Source: Nocardioides ginsengisegetis (lineage in GTDB: Bacteria > Actinomycetota > Actinomycetes > Propionibacteriales > Nocardioidaceae). From it: a stretch of DNA of 64,000 bases. Position 1 is the first letter of the stretch. Every line of letters begins with the position of its first letter. The stretch spans positions 3,023,001-3,087,000 of the forward strand of contig NZ_JACGXA010000001.1 of the NCBI RefSeq assembly GCF_014138045.1. The letters are read 5' to 3'. Made by a program: the position numbers and the translations under genes. This document shows positions 18,187 through 26,540 of this stretch, in pieces. Under the pieces are notes generated by a model. That model saw only the letters and a program-made list of their open reading frames with translations, searched no databases and was not told where the DNA came from.

Positions 18187-19257
18187 ATGGACCCCATGAT
18201 CGCGGTCATGTACGAGGACCGGGCGGACTCGCTGGTCGGCCTCAAGCTGACCGTCCTGAGCGTGCGGCACCACAGCCCCGACCTGCCGGTGCTGGTCTGG
18301 GTGCCCGACGCGCCCGAGGCGTTCCTCGCCTGGTCGCGGACCGTCCCCCTCCTCGAGGTGCGCACCGACCGGACCGGCATCACCGGGTCGGGATGGGGCG
18401 TCAAGCCGGCGGTCCTGCTGGCCGCCCTCGACGGGGGCGCGGAGCGGGCGACGTGGATCGACAGCGACGTGGTCCTCAACGGAGACCTGGGCGAGCTGCT
18501 CGCCGGCGCCGGTCCCGACGAGCTGGTCGCCACCGAGGAGTACCACTGGGGCCACCAGCAGGGCACCTCGCTGCGCACATCGGGGCTCGGGCTGCCGGTC
18601 GGGCGGGTCTTCGCGGCGACCGTCAACACCGGCCTCGTCTCGGTCACCCCGGCGCACCGCACGCTGCTGGAGGCCTGGGCCGCGCAGATGGCGAGCGAGG
18701 CGTACGCCGCCGCACAGCTGCTCCCCGCGCACGAGCGGCCGCTGCACTTCTGGGGGGACCAGGACACCCTGACCGGGCTGCTGGGCTCCCAGGGCTTCCG
18801 CGACGTCCGGGTGCGCCAGCTGCGCCGCGGCGTGGACATCGCGCAGTGCTACGGGCCCTCGGGCCTGACCGTGCGGGAACGGGTCCGCCTCGGCGGCAGC
18901 CTGCCGGTCCTCGTCCACGCCATGGGGAGCAAGCCGTGGTCGATCCCCGACCGGACGTCGGGCGGAGCCCTCGGCCGCGCCCGGCTGTGGTGGGAGCGCG
19001 TCCACGCCGAGGCCGGTCCCTACCTCGAGGTCGCGCGGGCGCACGAGCAGGCACTCGGCGAGCCGGCGCCGTGGCTGCACCCGCGCACCCGCTCCGCCCG
19101 CGTCCTGACGGCCCTCACCCGTTCCCGACCCGCGCTGCGCGAGCTGCCGCTCGCCGTCGCCGACTCGACCCAGCGCGGCCTGCGGCGCCGGCTCCGCATC
19201 GGACAGCTCGGCACCCGTGCCACCGGTGCCGCGGGCGGGGACCCGGTCAGCCGATGA
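18187..19257 (+). CDS. GT-A-type glycosyltransferase (family uncertain)
   Basis: This 356-residue cytoplasmic protein looks like a nucleotide-sugar transferase of GT-A fold: an N-terminal alpha/beta region (MIAVMYEDRADSLVGLKLTVLS), then a DxD-type motif in WIDSDVVLNGD near residue 96. FWGDQDTLTGLL and LVHAMGSKPW further on resemble acceptor-side motifs of GT8- or GT32-like enzymes. The start could be ATG 18187 or ATG 18196; GGCAGG lies better spaced for the second. Its stop overlaps by 11 bases the end of the convergent GT4 gene. Sugar specificity is unknown. Confidence 0.72.
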   Translation: MDPMIAVMYEDRADSLVGLKLTVLSVRHHSPDLPVLVWVPDAPEAFLAWSRTVPLLEVRTDRTGITGSGWGVKPAVLLAALDGGAERATWIDSDVVLNGDLGELLAGAGPDELVATEEYHWGHQQGTSLRTSGLGLPVGRVFAATVNTGLVSVTPAHRTLLEAWAAQMASEAYAAAQLLPAHERPLHFWGDQDTLTGLLGSQGFRDVRVRQLRRGVDIAQCYGPSGLTVRERVRLGGSLPVLVHAMGSKPWSIPDRTSGGALGRARLWWERVHAEAGPYLEVARAHEQALGEPAPWLHPRTRSARVLTALTRSRPALRELPLAVADSTQRGLRRRLRIGQLGTRATGAAGGDPVSR

Positions 19258-20455
19258 GCTCGCGGTAGAGGCCGTCGAGCCAGTCGACCTTGCGGTCCCA
19301 CAGCGCAGTCTCCTCGACCCTCGCGCGCGCCGCGGCGCCGAGCCGCGCGCGCAGCCCGGGGTCCCGGGCCAGCCGGGCGACCGCGCCGGCCAGGTCCTCG
19401 GCGTACTGGTCAGGAGAGCGTGCGTCGACGCGGATGCCGGTGCTGTCGTCGAGCGTGCTGGCCGGGCCGCCGGCGTTGCAGGCCACGACCGGGAGCCCCC
19501 ACGCCATCGCCTCGGCGACGACGATCCCCCCGGGCTCGCGGTAGCTCGGGAACAGGAACACGTCGGCCCGCTCGTAGAAGCCCCCCACCTCCTCGTGCGG
19601 CACCCGGCCGTGGAAGGTGACCCGGTCGCCCACCCCCAGGGACTGCGCGAGCCGCTCGCACTCGACGCGGTCGTAGCCCTCGCCGACGACGTCGAGGACG
19701 GCGTCGACGTGCTCGCGGTCGTCGGCGAGGGCGAGGGCACGCACCGCGTCGCGGACGCCCTTGGTCCGGATCACCCGGCCCACGAAGAGCAGGCGGAGCG
19801 GGCCCGGGCGGCCCGAGCGGTCGACGGCCGGCGGGAGCGCGTCGACGCCGGTGTCGCTCATCTGCTCGAACCGGCGGACCGGGACACCGTCGAGCATCTC
19901 CCGGACGTAGTCGGCGATCCCGATCACGCAGGCGGCCGACGCGAAGCTCCGTCGCAGCAGCGGGTCGCGGCGCAGCCGCAGGCCGTCGAGGGCGCGCAGG
20001 CCGCTGAACCACGGCATGCCACCCTCCTCGTCGTGGAAGGCCGGCGGCGAGGCCAGACTGCCACCCACGGGTCCCAGGAGGTACGGCGTCCCGCCGCCCG
20101 CGAGCGGGCTGGGATAGCGCATCGCCACGGGCGAGAGCTGGTGCGCGAGGTCGAACCGCTCACCGCGCCGACCGGCCGCCCGGAGCCACCGGGCCGCCCG
20201 CACGTAGTAGGCGACGTAGCCCGGCTTCAGCAGGCTGTTGAGGCGCTCGAAGCGGCCCAGCAACGGTGGCTGGACCCACTCGACGACACGCACCCCGGGC
20301 AGCTGCGGCAGCACCGAGGCCCGGTCCCGCTTGCGCTGGACCAGGACCGTCACGTCGTGGCGGGCCGCCACGCGGCGTACCCACTGCATGGTCACCCAGG
20401 CCTCGCCGACGTCGGTCCCGTCGCAGTCGGGGGCAAGCAGGAGCAGCTTTGCCAT
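19247..20455 (-). CDS. GT4 family glycosyltransferase
   Basis: The 402-residue protein has a GT-B fold. The donor-binding C-terminal half carries LRLLFVGRVIRTKGV near 223, LDVVGEGYDRVECERLAQ, and the E-x7-E motif in SYREPGGIVVAEAMAWGLPVV, all typical of retaining GT4 enzymes. The N-terminal half shows LLLLAPDCDGTDVGEAW. It is transcribed alone against its neighbours, with a 62-bp gap to the divergent GT2 gene that must hold both promoters. It probably adds one sugar of the repeat unit on the cytoplasmic face. Donor and linkage cannot be predicted. Confidence 0.88.
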   Translation of the reverse strand: MAKLLLLAPDCDGTDVGEAWVTMQWVRRVAARHDVTVLVQRKRDRASVLPQLPGVRVVEWVQPPLLGRFERLNSLLKPGYVAYYVRAARWLRAAGRRGERFDLAHQLSPVAMRYPSPLAGGGTPYLLGPVGGSLASPPAFHDEEGGMPWFSGLRALDGLRLRRDPLLRRSFASAACVIGIADYVREMLDGVPVRRFEQMSDTGVDALPPAVDRSGRPGPLRLLFVGRVIRTKGVRDAVRALALADDREHVDAVLDVVGEGYDRVECERLAQSLGVGDRVTFHGRVPHEEVGGFYERADVFLFPSYREPGGIVVAEAMAWGLPVVACNAGGPASTLDDSTGIRVDARSPDQYAEDLAGAVARLARDPGLRARLGAAARARVEETALWDRKVDWLDGLYRELIG

Positions 20456-20517
20456 GCGCCCGAGGCTATCGGCGTCCTCCGGTGCTGGACGCCGAACTGC
20501 TCGTAGAGTCCCCAGTC

Positions 20518-21414
20518 ATGAGGGCGGACGTCGCGATCGGGGTGGTGACCTACAACAGCGCCGACCACGTGGGCGCGCTGCTGGACTCGATCCCGGCTGC
20601 CTGCGCAGGGCTCACCCCGTGCACGCTCGTGGTGGACAACGGCTCGACCGACGGCACGGTGGCCCTGGTGGAGCGGCGCGGCGACTGCACGCTCGTCCGT
20701 GCCGCCAACCGCGGGTTCGCCGCCGGGATCAACCTCGCCGCCGCCGGCACCGACGCGCCCTACCTGCTCATCGCGAACCCCGACGTGGTCCTGCGCCCGG
20801 GCTCCGTGACCGCCCTGGTCGAGGCCGCTGTGGCCACCGGCGCGGGCATCGTGGTGCCCCTCCTCGAGACGAGCGACGGACAGGTCCAGCCGTCCCTGCG
20901 CCGCGACCCCACCCTGCTGCGCAACCTGGGCCTCGCCTCGACCGGTCACCCCGCGCTGTCCGAGCACGTCGCCGGCCCGGCCGACTACGAGCGCCGGCAC
21001 CCGGTGGACTGGGCGACGGGCGCGGTCATGCTGGTCAGCCGCACCTGTCTCGACGAAGTCGGCCCCTGGGACGAGTCGTTCTTCCTCTACTCCGAGGAGA
21101 CGGACTTCTGCGTGCGGGCCCGCGAGCGCGGTCACCTGACGGTGTTCGAACCGGCCGCGCGGGCGATGCACGTGGGGGGCGGTTCGGGCCGCAGCAACCG
21201 GACACACGCGATGCAGGCGCTCAACCAGGTCCGGTTCTTCAGCCGCCGGCACGGCCCGGTGCCGAGCTGGCTCTACTACGCCGCCACCGTGGGCCGGATC
21301 GCGCTGCGCGGGCTGCGTGGCGAACGAGCGGCCTGGCCGATCCTGGGCATGATCCTGCGGCCGGGCCGGCGCCCGGCCGAGCTCGGCCTCGCGGGCACCC
21401 TGCTCCCCCGCTGA
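20518..21414 (+). CDS. GT2 family glycosyltransferase, rhamnosyltransferase-like
   Basis: The 298 residues form a single GT-A domain. Visible motifs are VAIGVVTYNSADHVGALLDS, LVVDNGSTDGT with the nucleotide-binding aspartates, IANPDVVL as the DxD equivalent, and a later DWATGAVMLVSR...FFLYSEETDFCVRARERG block. This ED(T)DFC pattern is common in inverting rhamnosyl- and related GT2 enzymes. The ATG at 20518 was chosen because conserved sequence begins within a few residues. The gene stands alone between two convergent or divergent neighbours. The specific sugar is not resolved. Confidence 0.87.
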   Translation: MRADVAIGVVTYNSADHVGALLDSIPAACAGLTPCTLVVDNGSTDGTVALVERRGDCTLVRAANRGFAAGINLAAAGTDAPYLLIANPDVVLRPGSVTALVEAAVATGAGIVVPLLETSDGQVQPSLRRDPTLLRNLGLASTGHPALSEHVAGPADYERRHPVDWATGAVMLVSRTCLDEVGPWDESFFLYSEETDFCVRARERGHLTVFEPAARAMHVGGGSGRSNRTHAMQALNQVRFFSRRHGPVPSWLYYAATVGRIALRGLRGERAAWPILGMILRPGRRPAELGLAGTLLPR

Positions 21415-21444
21415 CCGACCCCGACGGCGGGCTCCCGGTCAGCG
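21409..21444. terminator. Candidate bidirectional terminator carrying both stop codons
   Basis: CGCTGACCG (21409-21417) and CGGTCAGCG (21436-21444) are a perfect 9-bp inverted repeat, with an inner CCCG/CGGG pairing possible. The TGA of the GT2 gene and the stop of the convergent Wzz-like gene each lie inside one arm. There is no T-tract. Confidence 0.6.
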
Positions 21445-22086
21445 CAGCCCGACCAGGCGCCTGCGGCGGCTCAACCAGCGGTCCAGGGACACCGTGAGGA
21501 AGATCGTGATCCCGATCCCCAGCACCGCCGAGGACGCGACGGCCCGGCGGGTGCGGATCCCCCGGTACTGCACGTCCGGATGCCTCGGCGTGGCCGCGAC
21601 CGTGATCATGTTCCGCTCGTCGACCCCGGCTCCGACCTGGAGCGTCCGCAGCGTCGAGACGATGGCGCGGACCCGCTCCTCGATCTGCTTGCGCACGTCG
21701 CTCACGCTCGGCCCCACGGCCTCGATGTACAGCACGCTGGAGGAGAAGTTGCTGGCCCACTGGCCCCCGGTGTTCGGGAGGACGACCGCGGAGCCGTGCC
21801 GCACACCCTGGCCGGGCAGCGTCACGCTTCCGGCGCTGGGCGACTCCCGCACGGCCCCGGTCACCAGGCGCTCGACCAGTCCCGCGGTGGCGACCAGGTC
21901 GGGGTCCGACCGCTCGAGGCGGTTGGGCGCCGAGGCGGTGGAGACGAAGAACTGCACCTTCGACTGGGCCCAGTAGATACCGGGCCGGGTCTCCACGTGG
22001 ACGACCGCCATGGCCACGAGCACGAGCAGCGAGAACGTCACGAACCACAGTCGGCCGAGCGCGCGCATCACGTCCCAGGTGGTCAC
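21439..22086 (-). CDS. Wzz-like polysaccharide co-polymerase (no kinase domain)
   Basis: This 215-residue protein has the two-membrane-segment plan of chain-length determinants: one segment at about 12-30 and one at about 183-205, flanking an extracytoplasmic domain. The basic C-terminus SRRRRLVGLR is short, so no BY-kinase follows. I used GTG 22086, where AGGAGG lies six bases upstream; the frame runs open further up without a site. It probably sets chain length or helps the polymerase at 23044-24366. Sequence identity to classical Wzz is not visible by eye; the call rests on topology and on the paired gene across the divergent gap. Confidence 0.6.
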   Translation of the reverse strand: MTTWDVMRALGRLWFVTFSLLVLVAMAVVHVETRPGIYWAQSKVQFFVSTASAPNRLERSDPDLVATAGLVERLVTGAVRESPSAGSVTLPGQGVRHGSAVVLPNTGGQWASNFSSSVLYIEAVGPSVSDVRKQIEERVRAIVSTLRTLQVGAGVDERNMITVAATPRHPDVQYRGIRTRRAVASSAVLGIGITIFLTVSLDRWLSRRRRLVGLR

Positions 22087-22158
22087 CGGTCCTCCTGCCC
22101 CTGTCGACCCCATCAGGCCACGTCCGACCGCGCGGACAGGGAGAACACGAGGTCCCTC

Positions 22159-22173
22159 ACCAATATCGGGGAA
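22159..22173 (-). promoter_or_regulatory. TTCCCCGATATTGGT motif (identical to 39933-39947)
   Basis: Read on the minus strand this is TTCCCCGATATTGGT, about 73 bases before the Wzz-like start at 22086. The same 15 bases occur at 39933-39947. Exact recurrence of a 15-mer with low-GC core in intergenic DNA of one locus points to an operator or promoter element. Confidence 0.5.
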
Positions 22174-22217
22174 GTACCGTCCCGATGTCCGCAAGGGCCG
22201 GGACACACCGGCCGTGC

Positions 22218-22230
22218 GACCTACATTGGT
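22218..22230 (+). promoter_or_regulatory. Related motif facing the second Wzz-like gene
   Basis: GACCTACATTGGT, followed by GGGGAG, lies 45 bases before GTG 22275. It shares the ATTGGT half with the motif at 22159-22173 and faces the opposite way, so each of the two divergent Wzz-like genes has one copy directed at it. Confidence 0.3.
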
Positions 22231-22274
22231 GGGGAGTGCCCCTGTCCGTTGGGGGCGTGCGAGGGGGATCCCGC

Positions 22275-23051
22275 GTGTACCTTCACGACTTCAGTTCCTG
22301 CCTGCGTCGCCACTGGATCTTGACCATCCTGGCCTTCCTGGTGGCGGGAGGACTGGGCGCGCTCGCGAGCTCGCACCTGAAGCCGTCGTACACGACCCAG
22401 GCCAACATCGTGCTGCTGCCGCCCGACTCCTCGGTCGTCAAGGGCGGCAACCCCTACCTCTACCTCGGCAACCTCGGCCAGGCCGCCGACGTCCTCATCC
22501 GCGTCAGCAACTCCGACGACACCCGGGCGGCGGTGAAGGCACAGGCCCCGCTGGGCGACTACGAGGTCTCGCACGACTGGACCACCAGCGCCCCCATGCT
22601 CGTGGTGACGATCAAGGCCCCGACCGCCGCGGCAGCCGTCGACCTGACCCGGGCGGTGCAGGCGGAGATCCCCGCCAACCTCGCGCAGCTCCAGGACGAC
22701 CTCGCCGTGCCGGACAAGTCACGGATCGACGCCTTCGTCGTCTCCAAGGACGCCGTGCCCAAGCCCGACCAGAAGGTCCGGTTCCAGCTGATCGCCGTGG
22801 TCCTCGTGGGGTCGCTGTTCCTGCAGAGCCTGCTCATCGCGGCCTGGGACTCCCTGGTCCGCCGCTACCGACGCAGGAAGGCCGACCGGCTGGAGCGTGC
22901 CGAGCAGGCGGAGGAGCCCGAGCCGGGACCGCACGACGACCTGTCCGGGACGCGAGTCGGACCCTTGGAGATCCCCGACGGGATCGACGAGCCCGACGAC
23001 GCCGACGAGCCGGACCCCCGTCGGAGAATCCAGGTCGGCTCAGGTGCCTGA
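22275..23051 (+). CDS. Wzz-like membrane protein with acidic cytoplasmic tail
   Basis: The 258-residue protein has a membrane segment at about 13-32 (HWILTILAFLVAGGLGAL), an extracytoplasmic domain, and a second segment near 173-195 (FQLIAVVLVGSLFLQSLL). A cytoplasmic tail rich in Glu, Asp and Pro fills residues 200-258. This is the plan of polysaccharide co-polymerases, as for its divergent neighbour. GTG 22275 is the only start near the first membrane segment. Its stop overlaps the next gene's GTG, coupling it to the O-antigen ligase/polymerase. The acidic tail is unusual and could bind a cytoplasmic partner. Confidence 0.6.
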   Translation: MYLHDFSSCLRRHWILTILAFLVAGGLGALASSHLKPSYTTQANIVLLPPDSSVVKGGNPYLYLGNLGQAADVLIRVSNSDDTRAAVKAQAPLGDYEVSHDWTTSAPMLVVTIKAPTAAAAVDLTRAVQAEIPANLAQLQDDLAVPDKSRIDAFVVSKDAVPKPDQKVRFQLIAVVLVGSLFLQSLLIAAWDSLVRRYRRRKADRLERAEQAEEPEPGPHDDLSGTRVGPLEIPDGIDEPDDADEPDPRRRIQVGSGA

Positions 23052-24366
23052 GGCCGTCCGGACCACGGCCCCGGACACGACGATTCGACGTGTCCTGTCG
23101 GTCAGGTCCCGCGCGGACGGCGTCACGGCCCTCACGATCTACCTCGTCGCGCTGACGTGCATCCCCGCCCGGCTCGTGGTCGGTCCGCTGGCGGGCGTCG
23201 GGGCCCCGGCGACGATCGTCGCGCTGCTGCTGGCCGGCTGGTGGGCGTGGCACCAGCTGTCCCGGACCGAGCCCGGCACGAGGGCGCAGCCACTGCGGAT
23301 CGCGTACTTCGTCGTCGCCGGGGCCTTCGGCGTCAGCTACGTCGCGGCGATGGTGCGCCCGATCGACTCGCCGGAGTTCTCGACCGCCCAGATCGCGATG
23401 GTGGGCCTGGTGGGCTGGGGCGGTGTCCTCCTGGTAGCCAACGACGGGATCCCGGACCCTCGCCGGCTGGTCGTCCTGTGCCGGCGACTGGCCTGTGCTG
23501 GTGGCGCGCTCGCGACCCTCGGTGTGGCCCAGTTCGCGACTCACCAGCAGATCGTCGACAAGCTCAGGATCCCCGGGTTGCGGGCGAACGGCGCGCTGGT
23601 GGCCCTGGGGACCCGGGAGGGGTTCAGCAGGCCCGAGGCGACCGCGCTGCACCCGATCGAGTTCGGTGCGGTCATCACGATGATCCTGCCGGTGGCCGTC
23701 GCGCTGGCCATGTCCGACCGCGGGCGCTCGCCCCTCCGACGGTGGTACCCCGTCGTGGCCCTCGGCGTGGCCATCCCGCTGTCCATCTCGCGGTCCGCGC
23801 TCATCTCCGCCTTCGTGGGCCTCGCCGTCCTCGGCGTCGCCTGGACGCCGGCCGTGCGCAGGTCCGCCTTCGCCTGGGTGGCGGCCCTCAACGCGGTCGT
23901 GCTCGTGGTGGAGCCCGGCGTCTTCCGGAGCCTGCTGAGCCTGTTCACCGACATCGGCGGCGACACCAGCGCCCAGTCCCGGACGAGCTCCTACGCGATG
24001 GCGTGGGACTACATCCAGATGAGCCCGCTGGTCGGCCGCGGCTTCGCGACCTTCCTGCCCAGCTACCGGATCCTGGACAACCAGCTGCTCGGACTGCTGA
24101 TCGAGGTGGGCGCCGTCGGCCTCGCGGCGTTCCTGGCACTGCTCTGCGTGGCCGTCGCCTGCGGCGTGCTGGCCCGCCGGCGGACGACCGACCCGGTGCT
24201 GGCCCAGCTGGGGCAGGCACTGGCCGCGAGCGTGTGCGCGGCGCTGTGCAGCCTCGCTCTCTTCGACGGCCTCGCCTTCCCCATGTCCGGCGGGATGCTG
24301 TTCCTCGTCCTGGGCATCACCGGCGCCCTCTGGCAGGTGGTGCGCACCGGGGAACCCCGTGCCTGA
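23044..24366 (+). CDS. O-antigen ligase / Wzy-type polymerase family protein
   Basis: This 440-residue polytopic protein has about 10-12 hydrophobic segments. The long external loop between late helices contains SAQSRTSSYAMAWDYIQMSPLVGRGF, the pattern seen in the O-antigen ligase (Wzy_C) family, with conserved arginine and the G-R-G turn. It should act on undecaprenyl-linked glycans outside the membrane, either polymerising repeat units or ligating chains. Since LCP ligase and flippase genes are also present, a polymerase role is favoured here. The GTG start lies eight bases inside the previous gene; its end overlaps the beta-helix lipoprotein gene. Confidence 0.85.
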   Translation: MPEAVRTTAPDTTIRRVLSVRSRADGVTALTIYLVALTCIPARLVVGPLAGVGAPATIVALLLAGWWAWHQLSRTEPGTRAQPLRIAYFVVAGAFGVSYVAAMVRPIDSPEFSTAQIAMVGLVGWGGVLLVANDGIPDPRRLVVLCRRLACAGGALATLGVAQFATHQQIVDKLRIPGLRANGALVALGTREGFSRPEATALHPIEFGAVITMILPVAVALAMSDRGRSPLRRWYPVVALGVAIPLSISRSALISAFVGLAVLGVAWTPAVRRSAFAWVAALNAVVLVVEPGVFRSLLSLFTDIGGDTSAQSRTSSYAMAWDYIQMSPLVGRGFATFLPSYRILDNQLLGLLIEVGAVGLAAFLALLCVAVACGVLARRRTTDPVLAQLGQALAASVCAALCSLALFDGLAFPMSGGMLFLVLGITGALWQVVRTGEPRA

Positions 24367-25363
24367 CCGGCCCGGAGCGATGGCCGGCCCGACCGTGCTG
24401 ACGAGCCTCACCGGCCTCCTCGCCGCGGTGACGTTGCTCCTCTCCGGGTGCGGTGTGGACTCGCCGCCGCCCCGCGCCGCCACGGCGTCGGCCCCGCAGG
24501 TCCCGCTGGACTGTGCGACGGCGCCCCACGCGTGCGGCTACCCCGACGCGACCAACACCGGGATCGCACCCGGCCCGCTGCTCCGGGTGCCCCAGGACGT
24601 GACCAGCGGACCGGGCTGGCACTACGACCCGCGCGGCTGGATCGAGATCGACGGCCCCGGCGCGGTCTTCGACCGGAAGCAGACCCACCTGGGACTGGAC
24701 GTCGTCGCGCCCGACGTCACGATCAGCAACTCACTGATCCTGGCCAGTGGGGACACCATCGCGATCTCGCTGCGACGGGCGCACCGGGTCACGATCCGCG
24801 ACAACGAGATCGCCGGCGGCGAGGCCCTCGGACCGGAGCGGCTCGGGGTCGCCATCAAGGACATCTTCTCCGACACCACCGGGATCCGGGTCCTGCGCAA
24901 CGAGATCCGCTACGCCTCGACCGGCGTGCAGATCGACGCCGGCCTCATCGAGGACAACTACATCCACGACCTCGGGCTCGTCGACGGGGACCACGTCAAC
25001 GGGACCACGAGCAACGCGGGCGTGCACCTGCTGGAGATCCGCCACAACACGATCTTCAACCCGTACGAGCAGACCGACGCCGTGAGCCTCTTCCAGGACT
25101 TCGGGCCGCAGGAGAACCGGGTGATCGCCGACAACCTGCTCGCGGGCGGCGGCTACACGATCTACGGCGGCGCGAACCCGGGCCTGGGGGCCACCGCGCG
25201 CGACATCAGGGTCACGGACAACCGGATCGCCCGCATCTTCTTCCCCAACGGCGGCTACTACGGCCCCGTCGCGGCCTGGGCCGCCGACGGGAACGTGTGG
25301 GAGGGCAACATCTGGGACGACACGGGGGCCGCGATCCCGGCACCCGTGGAGGCCGACGGATGA
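24359..25363 (+). CDS. Beta-helix lipoprotein (paralogue 2)
   Basis: A lipoprotein signal (TSLTGLLAAVTLLLSGCG) precedes 300 residues of parallel beta-helix. The body aligns with the secreted protein at 16884-18125 over its whole length: both have CG(F/Y)-D-TNTG near the start, GPGWH, RGWIE, DGDHVNG, EQTDAVSLFQDFG and GGYYGPVA. This copy lacks the Ig-like region and is lipid-anchored instead of freely secreted. GTG 24359 overlaps the polymerase stop; ATG 24380 is an alternative. The shared motifs suggest the same ligand or reaction on the polymer at two locations; the catalytic activity is unproven. Confidence 0.8.
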   Translation: MPDRPGAMAGPTVLTSLTGLLAAVTLLLSGCGVDSPPPRAATASAPQVPLDCATAPHACGYPDATNTGIAPGPLLRVPQDVTSGPGWHYDPRGWIEIDGPGAVFDRKQTHLGLDVVAPDVTISNSLILASGDTIAISLRRAHRVTIRDNEIAGGEALGPERLGVAIKDIFSDTTGIRVLRNEIRYASTGVQIDAGLIEDNYIHDLGLVDGDHVNGTTSNAGVHLLEIRHNTIFNPYEQTDAVSLFQDFGPQENRVIADNLLAGGGYTIYGGANPGLGATARDIRVTDNRIARIFFPNGGYYGPVAAWAADGNVWEGNIWDDTGAAIPAPVEADG

Positions 25364-26523
25364 CCGCCCCGCCGTACGCCGGTCTCTGGGCCGGTCAGGA
25401 CGTCGTCGTGCTGGCCGCCGCCAACAGCTGGGACGAGGCACGGATGGCCGACCACCAGCTCGCCGTCGCGCTCTCCGCCCACGCCCCGGTGCTGTACGTC
25501 GATCCCGCGGCGTCGGTCCTCGCCCGCGCCCGGGTGCACGGGCTGCGAGGCGCGCGGCTCGACGAGCGGGTCCGCCAGGTGGCCGACCGGGTGCTCCGGC
25601 TGTCCCCCGAGGGACTCCCGGCGGGCAGCAGGCCCGGCGTCGCCGACCTGAACCGGGCGGTGGTGGCCCATCAGGTCCGGCGGACCCTGCGGCACACGGG
25701 CGGGACCGTGCAGGCGTACCTCGACGCGAACGTGCTGGCGCCCACGATGGACCGGGTCCCGGCCCGCACGCGCGTCTACTGGGCCCAGGACGACTTCGTC
25801 GGCATGGGTCCGCTCGTCGGCGTGAGCCCCGCGCTCCTGGCGCGGGCCGAGCGGCGGCTGAGCGCCGCGGCCGACGCGATCATCGCCGCGAACCCGACGG
25901 TGGCGGCGTCGCTGGAGTCCCCCGGCCGCACCCTCCACCTGATCCCGTTCGGCTGCGACGCCGGGCTCTTCGGCGGGCCCCTTCCGGACGGCGACCCGGC
26001 CGTCCGCCTGCCGCGGCCGATCGCGTTCCTCATGGGCACCCTGAACGACCGGCTCGACGTCGACTGCCTCCGGGCCGTCGCGGACGAGGGTGTCTCGCTG
26101 CTCCTCGTCGGACCGCGGAGCCCACGCTTTGCGAGCGCGGCGTTCGACGCGCTGCTCGCCCTGCCGAACGTGCAGTGGACCGGCCCGCGCGCCTTCGAGG
26201 ACCTGCCCGCCGTGGTGGCCCACGCCGACGTGGGGATCGTCCCCTACACGCACTCCCGCTTCAACGAGGGCAGCTTCCCGCTGAAGACGCTGGAGTACCT
26301 CGCGGCCGGGCTCCCGGTGGTCGCCACGGACCTGCCGGCGATCCGCTGGCTGGCCTCACCCCACGTGGAGGTCGCCGACACGGCCGCGGAGTTCGGCCGG
26401 GCGGTGGCGCTGCTGGCGCGCCGGCCCCACGACCCGGAGGCCGTCGGCCACCGGCGGTGCTTCGCCCGGGCGCACAGCTGGGAGCAGAGGGCCACCGAGT
26501 TCGCCCGCGTGCTGGGCCTCTGA
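25360..26523 (+). CDS. Glycosyltransferase, GT-B fold (GT1/GT4-like)
   Basis: The 387 residues resemble TuaH/GT4-like enzymes found in actinobacterial polysaccharide loci. YWAQDDFVGMGPLVG lies mid-protein. The C-terminal donor-binding half contains FLMGTLNDRLDVDCLRAVAD, WTGPRAFEDLPAVVAHADVGIVPY and FPLKTLEYLAAGLPVVATDLP, the last giving the E-x-x-A-A-G-L-P-V-V pattern of retaining GT-B transferases. It overlaps the beta-helix lipoprotein gene by ATGA and ends the plus-strand operon that starts at 22275. It converges on the flippase gene with 17 bases between stops. Donor sugar unknown. Confidence 0.85.
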   Translation: MTAPPYAGLWAGQDVVVLAAANSWDEARMADHQLAVALSAHAPVLYVDPAASVLARARVHGLRGARLDERVRQVADRVLRLSPEGLPAGSRPGVADLNRAVVAHQVRRTLRHTGGTVQAYLDANVLAPTMDRVPARTRVYWAQDDFVGMGPLVGVSPALLARAERRLSAAADAIIAANPTVAASLESPGRTLHLIPFGCDAGLFGGPLPDGDPAVRLPRPIAFLMGTLNDRLDVDCLRAVADEGVSLLLVGPRSPRFASAAFDALLALPNVQWTGPRAFEDLPAVVAHADVGIVPYTHSRFNEGSFPLKTLEYLAAGLPVVATDLPAIRWLASPHVEVADTAAEFGRAVALLARRPHDPEAVGHRRCFARAHSWEQRATEFARVLGL

Positions 26524-26540
26524 GACCACGCTGCCGTCTG

